Assembly: GCA_018665625.1 (NCBI GenBank)
Contig: JABJCF010000212.1
Span: forward strand, 1 to 6,153
Direction of reading: 5' to 3'
Length of the DNA: 6,153 nucleotides
From: Nitrospina sp.
Lineage (GTDB): Bacteria; Nitrospinota; Nitrospinia; Nitrospinales; VA-1
The position numbers and the translations under genes were made by a program. Every line of letters begins with the position of its first letter. Within the stretch, counting starts at the first letter, position 1. Shown in pieces: positions 1-6,052 of this stretch. The notes below the pieces were generated by a model, which was not told the DNA's origin, made no database searches, and saw only the letters and a list, made by a program, of their open reading frames with translations.

Positions 1-373
1 CTTTTGGTTTAATCGTTACAGGAACTCGAGGTTGATAATTCAATGAACGATGTGATCTGAACTGATTGATTCATTCCTACAGTTCTCAATCAACACTTTC
101 TCCCCTGCGTCCACCTCTGGTGTCTCCCCTCATTGCAAAGTCGATACTTCAAAATGGATGCTACGAAGCTGATTCGAAAATGCCAAGACCCAATGGACCA
201 GTTGTTCTACTAGTTTATGCCCTAGAATTAAGACGGGCCAGGGAGGCCCGGCATTGTCTGTCGGTGACACACGATACTTTGGTCCGAGACAGTATGAACA
301 GCTATCACCCACCTGTACCAGTTCCTGAGGTATTACCCAATGCGTCTAATAGTAATAAAATTTTTTCTAAAAG
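1..373. other. Left flank without a convincing gene
   Basis: This stretch lies downstream of the ABC transporter stop and holds no gene I can support. A plus-strand frame from 66 to 440 runs antisense into the ABC gene's 3' end and has no family-like motifs. A minus-strand frame of about 68 codons lies between stops near 130 and 340. It contains a CxxC pair and a segment ending HFEVSTL whose spacing from an upstream lysine loosely recalls IS66-type transposases; I could not establish this and do not call a gene. Two nested six-base inverted repeats (31-36 with 89-94, and 59-64 with 80-85) and a GC-rich hairpin at 234-250 are also present. No tRNA or rRNA is recognisable. Confidence 0.5.
234..250 (-). 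terminator. GC-rich hairpin, weak terminator candidate
   Basis: CGGGCC at 234-239 pairs perfectly with GGCCCG at 245-250 around a five-base loop. Read on the minus strand, the stem is followed by TCTTAATTCT, which is only partly T-rich. It lies about 125 bases beyond the ABC transporter stop, so it could end that transcript, but the distance and the poor T tract make this uncertain. No better hairpin lies closer to the stop codon. Confidence 0.25.
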
Positions 374-2158
374 TTACTCAAGGCTTTGCTTGGCACAAAG
401 ACGACTGTACAACCCACTGCTAGCCCTTAACTTATCATGAGTACCCTCTTCAGTAAGGGTCCCATTTTCCACTACATAAGTATAATCGGCACCGGCTATT
501 GTGACCAGTCTGTGTGCAACCACGATCACCGTTCTTTTCCCATGTAGACTCTCGATGGCTTCCTGAACCTTCTTTTCGGAATTTGCATCAAGAGAACTGG
601 TCGCTTCATCGAAAATAAGAATAGGAGGATTCAGATAGATTGCCCGGGCTATTGCCAGGCGTTGCCTTTGTCCTCCAGAAAGTTTAACTCCTCTTTCTCC
701 CACGATAGTCTGATATCCTTCGGGCAATGGGTCTATAAATTCATCAACATAAGCGATCCGCGCCGCTTCTTTTATTCGATTTTGATCTCGGTCCTCAGCA
801 TTTACCCCAAAACAAATGTTATCTTCAATAGTTCCGCTAAAAACAAATGAATCTTGACTGATAAGGCCTAATTGGCAGAGCCAGGTAGCAACATCGACAT
901 CGTTTAGGTCAATTCCATCAATCAACACTTTACCTTTTTGAGGTTTAAAAAAACCAGCTATTAAATCAATGATGGTAGATTTCCCACTTCCGGAAACACC
1001 AACGATCCCATAGAATTTATTATTCTCGAAGGTTAATGATAAATTATTTAGAACTCGTTCTCGATTATTATATGAAAAAGAAACATTCTGGAATTCAATT
1101 TTATCAGTCATGGCAGAAAGTGCGAGTCCCTTTTCTTTTTTGACTTCTTCATTGAGAAGCCTAGCAACTGTTTCAGCTGATGGCAGTTGGGCGGCAAATG
1201 TCAAAATCTGAGAACTGGTTCCTGCTGTAAGAGGGAGGATGCGGTACATTCCCGCCGCAAATACTGCCAACATTGGGAATAATTCATTTTCTGGACCATT
1301 AAAACTTGAAAATATTATCATGGCCATCACCCCAAAGAGAACTATAAGAGTCTCCATGAGAGGTCGGGGTATAGTGGCCAGGTATTGATTCTTTATATGA
1401 AGTTGCGAGTATTCATCCCATATATCGCGAATCTTATTTTGAAAATGTTTTTCGGCACAAAAACCTTTGATTTGCCTAATTCCAGATATGATCTCTGTGG
1501 TTTGCCCAAAACCTTGTTTATGAAGCTCGACGATACGGTCTCCCGCTTTATAAACTCTCCTTCGAGAAACGGTTATAGTAACGTAATAAACAGGGACTAT
1601 TATTAAGGTGATCGCCAGAACAGCCTTTAGATTTACGAAACATAAAACCAGAAACACTCCAGAAATATTCGTTATCCCACCTAAAGCTACAATGAAACCT
1701 CTTAGGGCTGAGGAGGCATTCTGAGATTGTATGATTTTGCGCTGAACAAGATCGCCAGATTTGTTTTCCGTGAAAAATGAATATGGCTTACTCAAATAGA
1801 CTTCGAATATGCGGTTCATCCATGAGCAATAGAGTTCGGTAAGGACCTTGATGTTGCCTCGACTTGCCAAAACAATGAATATGTTTTTAAATGTAAAAAG
1901 AGTCGCGAAACTTAGAAGAGAAAAAAGTAAAAATTGTTCGTGGTTCAAAGATTTTAGGCCAGGTATCCAGTGGGAGAACTCATTTTTATAATGATCCAAT
2001 TTATCTGAATCTTGAAGCATATCAACAAGTGGATAAAACGAAGCGATTCCGATGGATTCCATAGCGATACCACCTAGGACCAACACATACAATAAAAATA
2101 GGAGGCGAAGTTTGCCACGTGCTAGAACTAGAAGACTGGATAGGTGGGGGAATGCCAA
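374..2158 (-). CDS. ABC exporter, fused permease and ATPase (MsbA/PglK-like)
   Basis: This is a 594-residue half-transporter, the usual length for the family, expected to act in the inner membrane as a homodimer. The N-terminal ~330 residues are the permease, with hydrophobic segments near 18-45, 76-98, 153-175, 178-197 and 268-285. The ATPase begins near 353 and is intact: aromatic A-loop FSY (361-363), Walker A GVSGSGKST (387-395), Q-loop Q435, signature LSGGQ (493-497), Walker B ILIFDE (513-518), D-loop SSLD (521-524) and switch H549. The start is TTG at 2158 with a Shine-Dalgarno match seven bases upstream; the first ATG (residue 33) would cut into the first membrane segment. A relative of lipid A, lipid-linked oligosaccharide or peptide exporters is likely. 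Beside a methyltransferase and a radical SAM enzyme, export or flipping of a modified glycan or lipid is a reasonable inference, but the sequence does not prove the substrate. A truncated paralogue lies at the right edge of the window. Confidence 0.95.
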   Translation of the reverse strand: MAFPHLSSLLVLARGKLRLLFLLYVLVLGGIAMESIGIASFYPLVDMLQDSDKLDHYKNEFSHWIPGLKSLNHEQFLLFSLLSFATLFTFKNIFIVLASRGNIKVLTELYCSWMNRIFEVYLSKPYSFFTENKSGDLVQRKIIQSQNASSALRGFIVALGGITNISGVFLVLCFVNLKAVLAITLIIVPVYYVTITVSRRRVYKAGDRIVELHKQGFGQTTEIISGIRQIKGFCAEKHFQNKIRDIWDEYSQLHIKNQYLATIPRPLMETLIVLFGVMAMIIFSSFNGPENELFPMLAVFAAGMYRILPLTAGTSSQILTFAAQLPSAETVARLLNEEVKKEKGLALSAMTDKIEFQNVSFSYNNRERVLNNLSLTFENNKFYGIVGVSGSGKSTIIDLIAGFFKPQKGKVLIDGIDLNDVDVATWLCQLGLISQDSFVFSGTIEDNICFGVNAEDRDQNRIKEAARIAYVDEFIDPLPEGYQTIVGERGVKLSGGQRQRLAIARAIYLNPPILIFDEATSSLDANSEKKVQEAIESLHGKRTVIVVAHRLVTIAGADYTYVVENGTLTEEGTHDKLRASSGLYSRLCAKQSLE

Positions 2159-2165
2159 AATAAAA

Positions 2166-2170
2166 TCCTT
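2166..2170 (-). promoter_or_regulatory. Ribosome binding site fixing the TTG start of the ABC gene
   Basis: On the minus strand AAGGA lies seven bases before the TTG at 2158. This is near-ideal Shine-Dalgarno sequence and spacing, and it decides the start in favour of TTG over the distant internal ATG. Confidence 0.6.
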
Positions 2171-2232
2171 AAAAGAAATGAAAAAATAAGTGGTTCAACA
2201 AGCCTGTGTTAGAGTATCAATTTTTTTTATCA

Positions 2233-2261
2233 ACTATATGGAAAGGATACTCCTCTATCAT
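2233..2261 (-). promoter_or_regulatory. Candidate sigma-70 promoter for the ABC gene
   Basis: On the minus strand ATGATA (2261-2256, 4 of 6 consensus bases) is followed after 17 bases by TATAGT (2238-2233, 5 of 6). Transcription would start near 2226, giving a leader of about 68 bases before the TTG. If real, the ABC gene can be transcribed on its own rather than only by read-through from the methyltransferase. The region is AT-rich, so chance matches are likely. Confidence 0.3.
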
Positions 2262-2465
2262 TTTGCAAAGTTTTCCTAGTCCGGGAGTCTGTATTCTGCA
2301 TGGGGTGGATGGATATAAATCAGTCTGGGAGAAAAATTCAGCGACTCTGACATTAAAGAGTGCAGCAAATAAACTAATTATTTCTAATATTGATCCGGTT
2401 TCACCGTACCGTAAATCTTTTGGCATTGCAAGCCCTTGGATTATTTGGGTTTAGTTAATATGTGG

Positions 2466-2504
2466 TAACATGTTAGATGGATCAGACCCCATCTGAGTAG
2501 GGTC
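2466..2504 (-). terminator. Small inverted repeats after the methyltransferase, weak terminator candidate
   Basis: Just beyond the methyltransferase stop lie a perfect ten-base palindrome TAACATGTTA (2466-2475), a six-base stem AGATGG/CCATCT (2475-2480 with 2489-2494, eight-base loop), and a competing five-base stem GACCC/GGGTC (2485-2489 with 2500-2504). The two hairpins are mutually exclusive. Neither is followed by a T tract on the minus strand, so they are not a classic intrinsic terminator; they could be a transcript-end hairpin or the edge of a short repeat. Confidence 0.2.
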
Positions 2505-2514
2505 ACAGTTCTAC

Positions 2515-3369
2515 TTATTTGCTTTCCAAGTGAGCGATGATTGTGTCGCATTTACCGAGAGCAGCCAGGGAGGCTCTATAAGCTTCCGTTAACTCTGGGG
2601 TATCTATAAACGACCAAATCTCATGCCCCCCTGGCTGACCGCAACTCAACCAGTAGAGATGGTTCGATAGTGGATAGCGCTGAAATTGTTGAATCGATAC
2701 CACCCGTAGCTCCGCCTGCTCCGCCAGTCTTCGCAACGTTTCATTGCTAAACAGATATAAATGCTGACTCCAATAGGAGAAATGTTGAAAAGCCTCATTT
2801 TTGTATAACGTCAATAATGCATCTTCAGAACTAGGAACTTCAATCACCATTCGGCCGCCATTTTTTAAACATACCGCCAACTCTTTAAGCATCGCCCGGG
2901 GATCAGGCAAGTGCTCGATCACATGGAAAGCGGTGATCAAATCGTAGCCTTCCCCAGCATCTTTCAGGCAATTAAAAAGAGAAATTTTATCGCCCCAATA
3001 TTCATGAACTCGGTGCTCCGGCTCAACACCTGCCACTTTTGCATTCATAGATTGAGCCTTACGCAAAAAACCTGCCGCTCCACAACCGAAATCCAGCAAC
3101 CTGCAATTGGTCATAGACTTTTTAAGCATTTCAAAGCGCCGCTGATCATCATTTTCCGTCTGTTTCAGCCATGACTCTACAGATAAAGGGCTACTGCCAT
3201 GCATTCCTGAATCTGCGTAATGACCAGAACTGATATGTTGAAAGGAGTCGAGCATCACCAATCCGCACTTGGAGCACTCTAGAATTTTTAGGGATGGATC
3301 GTCACGCACGGCACCCTCACGGGTAAGGAAGTCGGTGCAACTGCAAATATAGCAGGTCGTATTCTGCAT
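2515..3369 (-). CDS. Class I SAM-dependent methyltransferase with N-terminal zinc-ribbon motif
   Basis: With the chosen ATG at 3369 the protein has 284 residues. Two CxxC pairs (C6/C9 and C32/C35) with RDD between them form a probable zinc-binding ribbon, as in several sugar methyltransferases. The Rossmann-type catalytic domain follows: motif I LLDFGCGAAGF (91-101), the acidic end of strand 2 in VAGVEPE (112-118), YDLITAFHVIEHLPDP (142-157) and GGRMVIEVPS (171-180). The HxIEHLxDP pattern is typical of the broad Methyltransf_11/23 group. It is shorter than TylC3-type sugar C-methyltransferases and lacks their large C-terminal domain, so O-, N- or C-methylation cannot be chosen. Upstream TTG (3432) and ATG (3417) starts are in frame, but a strong promoter candidate overlaps that extension and the zinc ribbon begins right after the 3369 ATG. 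A weak GAAAG lies eight bases upstream. By eye the gene seems somewhat richer in G+C than the ABC gene, possibly indicating separate origin. Confidence 0.9.
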   Translation of the reverse strand: MQNTTCYICSCTDFLTREGAVRDDPSLKILECSKCGLVMLDSFQHISSGHYADSGMHGSSPLSVESWLKQTENDDQRRFEMLKKSMTNCRLLDFGCGAAGFLRKAQSMNAKVAGVEPEHRVHEYWGDKISLFNCLKDAGEGYDLITAFHVIEHLPDPRAMLKELAVCLKNGGRMVIEVPSSEDALLTLYKNEAFQHFSYWSQHLYLFSNETLRRLAEQAELRVVSIQQFQRYPLSNHLYWLSCGQPGGHEIWSFIDTPELTEAYRASLAALGKCDTIIAHLESK

Positions 3370-3420
3370 ATATGATACTTTCACTAGCAAGACCAATTTT
3401 TCATTAAACTCAATCATCCA

Positions 3421-3449
3421 ATGATATTTCAAAATAGAAACAATGTCTA
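3421..3449 (-). promoter_or_regulatory. Candidate sigma-70 promoter for the methyltransferase
   Basis: On the minus strand TAGACA (3449-3444, 5 of 6 consensus bases) is followed after exactly 17 bases by TATCAT (3426-3421, 5 of 6). Transcription would begin near 3414, about 45 bases before the ATG at 3369. The in-frame TTG at 3432 and ATG at 3417 would then lie upstream of the transcript start, which supports the shorter protein. Confidence 0.5.
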
Positions 3450-3465
3450 AAAAATTAAAATTGCT

Positions 3466-3695
3466 ACCCCTCTGATCTTTCCATGTCTAAGCAAATAAAC
3501 ATCCTGATAAAAGACGAGATTATTGGAGTAACTCTGTGCCAGAAAGCTTTTGCCATATATTTAAAGTGGAATTGAATCCCAGAAAAATCTACAATACTTT
3601 TCAGGAATTAAAGTAGCTATTTTTGAATATGATAGATTGCTTTTACATTCTGCAACACCTCTGTTACTATTTCCGCTATCTCAAGCCAGAGGGGT
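3466..3695. repeat. Nine-base inverted repeat pair in the divergent region
   Basis: ACCCCTCTG at 3466-3474 and its exact complement CAGAGGGGT at 3687-3695 face the two divergent genes. The left arm lies just upstream of the methyltransferase -35 box (17 bases away) and the right arm just downstream of the radical SAM -10 box. Each arm has GTCTAAAAAA nearby (3445-3454 and 3694-3703). They could bind one regulator or be coincidence, as nine bases is short. Confidence 0.3.
3642..3670 (+). promoter_or_regulatory. Candidate extended -10 promoter for the radical SAM gene
   Basis: TTTACA (3642-3647, 5 of 6 consensus bases) is followed after 17 bases by TACTAT (3665-3670, 4 of 6), with a TGn extension at 3662-3664. 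Transcription would start near 3677, leaving a leader of about 60 bases. One arm of the nine-base inverted repeat falls within that leader. Confidence 0.4.
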
Positions 3696-3736
3696 CTAAA
3701 AAAAGAGTTTGAAGAATTTTACTGTCTACTAATATT

Positions 3737-5839
3737 ATGAAGAAAAAAATAAAAAATGAACGCTTGAAAGTTTTTTTAGGCGACTTAAGCTATATAAATA
3801 ATCAAAGCCAATATAGCCTCTTTGTACCCCTCAATATTGGTTACATAGCCTCATATGCAAAAAAGCTCTTTAAGAGGGATGTTGAAGTCACACTTTTTAA
3901 AGACCCGCAGCAAATTTTGGAACAGATCAGGGATCAAAGGCCTGCTATCCTTGGATTGTCCTTTTATTACTGGAATACAGCCCTTAACCACGCTGTAGTC
4001 AGGGAGACGCGAGAAACCCTTGGAGATAATATAACTATTATCTGGGGGGGGCCTTCTGTGGACTCAGACTTATCTCAACAGGGAAAATTATTTGATCGGT
4101 TTCCAGAAGTTGATGCATTTATTACCAACGAAGGTGAGCTTGGGTTTGCTAACATCATTGAAAGACGGTTGTCAGATGATGTTTCGACTATGTGGAACAA
4201 CCCAATTGATGGAGTTGTTTTCAAAGAAAAGGGTAATCTTGTTAGCGGGGCTGATGTGGGTCTTTCTCTCGACCTGGATCTACTGGAATCACCTTACCTG
4301 ACGGGCCTTATGGATCCGTTTCTTGGCGGGGAATTCATGGCAGCACTTCAAACTTCCCGTTTTTGTCCTTATACATGCACATTTTGTGTCTCTGGTAAAA
4401 ATGTGGGTAAACTGCGAGGATTTCCTTTGGAACAAGTGACCGAGGAAATCGCTTTTATTTCCCGTCATTATAAAGACAAACCCCACTTACCCATGCATAT
4501 TGTGGATGAAAATTTTGGGATTCTTAAACGCGATGAGGAAATTTCAGACTTCATTCTACAGAGTTCAAAGTCAAAGGGCTATCCAAAGGGAATGTTTTTT
4601 TATAATGATAAAAGGTTTGGAGAAACCGCCAAAAAGGTCATTGGAAACCTGGGAAATATGACGTTGTATGGGATGGCTTTGTCGTTGCAAACGGAAAACC
4701 CGGAAACATTAAAAGAAATCAAACGGCGAAATTTAACACCTGAACAAATAGATGAAGCCATTGAATGGGCATCGAGCAAGAACCTCAACTCTACTACCGA
4801 ATTGATTTTTGGGCTTCCCTACGAAACTCGCGAGTCTTTTATCCAGCTTCTCAACAACGCGCTTGAACGAGGGTTTGATTCCATCCTTGTGAATAACTTG
4901 TTCATTGTAGATGGTATTGAAATGGCCCGCGAAGGGTATCGCGAAAAACACCAACTTCAAACTCGCTTCCGCCCTACAAACTCGAATCAGGGATACATTG
5001 GCAAAACCTTTTGCAGTGAATTCGAAGAAGTCGTGGTTGGCACCAATTGTTTTTCGATTGAAGACTTTAAGTTTATGCGTCTACTGAATTTTATGTTTTA
5101 TGTAATTTTTTCCCTGGGTTTCAAAAAATGGTTCTTTCAGTACATCCGTCACCTAGGTGTTCCTTTGGTAAATTATTTGGAGAGTTTTGTCTCTCCTTCC
5201 AAGAATAGTAATGCTAGTGCGGGATGGGTTAATTTCATTGAGGCATTTGAAAAAGATGCGATGGGGGAATTATTTGACTCGCCGGAAGAGGTTAGAGAAT
5301 ATTGTTACAAAATATTCAAAGAGAATGGCAACCAAGTGGGGCAGCCTGCATTGTTAAATATTAGACATGGGGCGCAATTGATTTATCTTGAATCCGATTG
5401 GCTTTCTGATGCTTTAATAAATACATTGGAACAATTTATAAGCCGAAAAAAAAATGAAGAAGTGTTTCAAACGGTGGATTTTCTTTTAGATCTGTGCGAA
5501 AAAGAACGGGTTGATTTAAATGGCACAAGATCGCCAGCCCCCATCACCTCTGAATTTGACTTGATTTCCTGGAAAAGAGATAAATTCCAAAAGCCACTTG
5601 ATGAGTACAGGATAGAGCCAAAAGTATTATATTTTATTGAGAATCCCGAGCTTTCCGTAAAACTTCCTGAGTTCAAAAAATCTTTTGCAGAAATAGATGC
5701 CAAGGGTTTTTATTTTAATGCTCTGCAATTCATTGTTCCGAGGACACAACTTTTATATATCCTTTCCTACAACACAAAAACACTCCAAGAAAAGCTGGCA
5801 ATAGAACACGATTCTGTCGAGTGTGTTGGAGAAGTCTAA
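3737..5839 (+). CDS. Cobalamin-binding-domain radical SAM enzyme (class B-like)
   Basis: This 700-residue cytoplasmic protein starts with a B12-binding Rossmann-like domain (about 10-145) showing PLNIGYIASYAKK (31-43), ILGLSFYYWN (71-80), WGGP (103-106) and EGELGF (132-137). The histidine motif DxHxxG of base-off B12 enzymes is absent, as is usual in B12-radical SAM proteins. The radical SAM core has the cluster-binding CxxxCxxC at C210, C214 and C217, then VDENFG (256-261), ALSLQTENPETLKEIKRRN (314-332) and ELIFGLP (355-361), all typical of the Elp3/MiaB-like fold. The reaction could be methylation of an unreactive carbon or another radical rearrangement; the substrate is unknown. The last ~260 residues match no domain I can name and include a hydrophobic stretch near 447-478 that could contact membrane or lipid. 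The ATG has no clear Shine-Dalgarno sequence; a stop at 3710 limits upstream extension, and no other Met occurs before 191. A run of eight Gs lies at 4044-4051 and nine As at 5446-5454. Confidence 0.93.
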   Translation: MKKKIKNERLKVFLGDLSYINNQSQYSLFVPLNIGYIASYAKKLFKRDVEVTLFKDPQQILEQIRDQRPAILGLSFYYWNTALNHAVVRETRETLGDNITIIWGGPSVDSDLSQQGKLFDRFPEVDAFITNEGELGFANIIERRLSDDVSTMWNNPIDGVVFKEKGNLVSGADVGLSLDLDLLESPYLTGLMDPFLGGEFMAALQTSRFCPYTCTFCVSGKNVGKLRGFPLEQVTEEIAFISRHYKDKPHLPMHIVDENFGILKRDEEISDFILQSSKSKGYPKGMFFYNDKRFGETAKKVIGNLGNMTLYGMALSLQTENPETLKEIKRRNLTPEQIDEAIEWASSKNLNSTTELIFGLPYETRESFIQLLNNALERGFDSILVNNLFIVDGIEMAREGYREKHQLQTRFRPTNSNQGYIGKTFCSEFEEVVVGTNCFSIEDFKFMRLLNFMFYVIFSLGFKKWFFQYIRHLGVPLVNYLESFVSPSKNSNASAGWVNFIEAFEKDAMGELFDSPEEVREYCYKIFKENGNQVGQPALLNIRHGAQLIYLESDWLSDALINTLEQFISRKKNEEVFQTVDFLLDLCEKERVDLNGTRSPAPITSEFDLISWKRDKFQKPLDEYRIEPKVLYFIENPELSVKLPEFKKSFAEIDAKGFYFNALQFIVPRTQLLYILSYNTKTLQEKLAIEHDSVECVGEV

Positions 5840-6052
5840 GGCACTTTCGTTAGGCCACTCTTTTCTTAGTTTTGCAAGAGAACATAACCGTTACCGACAA
5901 GATATTTCTAAAACCCATGATCTACGCTTTGAAAGCAGCATATTCTCTTATTCTTTTTGCGTGTGGTTAACTAATCTTATTATTTAAGTCCTGTTCCGAT
6001 GGCCCAGATATAATGACACATAGGAGCGTAACCGGTGTGAAGAGTCTCGTCG
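5840..6052. other. AT-rich spacer after the radical SAM gene
   Basis: I see no gene here. The best candidate for a transcript end is a weak five-base stem CTCTT/AAGAG (loop 13) near 5860-5882, with no T tract after it. Beyond the stop codon of the ABC remnant the minus-strand frame continues for about 21 codons but shows no clear similarity to the rest of an ABC transporter, so the paralogue's homology seems to end near 6053. Confidence 0.4.

Larger units (their letters stand above)
2159..2514. other. Spacer between methyltransferase and ABC gene with an unassigned open frame
   Basis: This 356-base gap separates two genes on the same strand. It holds a minus-strand open frame from about 2453 to 2214 (about 79 codons, or 70 from an ATG at 2424-2426). 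Its product contains a helical-looking stretch ending in FNVRVAEFF, which faintly recalls the last helix of some Xre-type DNA-binding domains, but no full domain is recognisable. A plus-strand frame (2206-2454) overlaps it almost exactly, so at most one is real. I see no Shine-Dalgarno sequence that clearly favours either. A run of eight Ts sits at 2221-2228. The gap may be gene debris or a small unknown gene; I do not assign a function. Confidence 0.4.
3370..3736. other. Divergent control region
   Basis: This AT-rich gap of 367 bases separates the methyltransferase (leftward) from the radical SAM gene (rightward). It holds one good promoter candidate for each direction, a nine-base inverted repeat placed in or near both promoter regions, and the short sequence GTCTAA three times (3445, 3484, 3694). 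I see no gene or structured RNA in it. The layout is compatible with shared control of the two genes. Confidence 0.55.

Noticed and set aside
31..94. Nested six-base inverted repeats suggesting a structured RNA
   Set aside because: Stems GTTGAT/ATCAAC and GAACTG/CAGTTC are short, with large loops, and match no RNA family I recognise.
66..440. Plus-strand open frame of 124 codons
   Set aside because: It overlaps the 3' end of the ABC gene antisense, has no motif or ribosome binding site I can see, and its low-complexity, Pro/Ser/Leu-rich product does not look like a protein family.
662..1606. Plus-strand open frames inside the ABC transporter gene
   Set aside because: They are antisense to ATPase and permease sequence with intact motifs, and their peptides are not family-like.
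3415..3432. Upstream TTG (3432) and ATG (3417) starts for the methyltransferase
   Set aside because: They lack a Shine-Dalgarno sequence, overlap or precede the predicted transcript start, and lie well before the first conserved motif.
4289..4960. Minus-strand open frames inside the radical SAM gene
   Set aside because: They are antisense to a clearly coding frame with conserved motifs and have no recognisable products.
5446..5454. Run of nine As in the radical SAM gene as a frameshift or slippage site
   Set aside because: The reading frame continues through Arg-Lys-Lys-Asn normally, A runs are common in AT-rich genes, and no alternative product is suggested.
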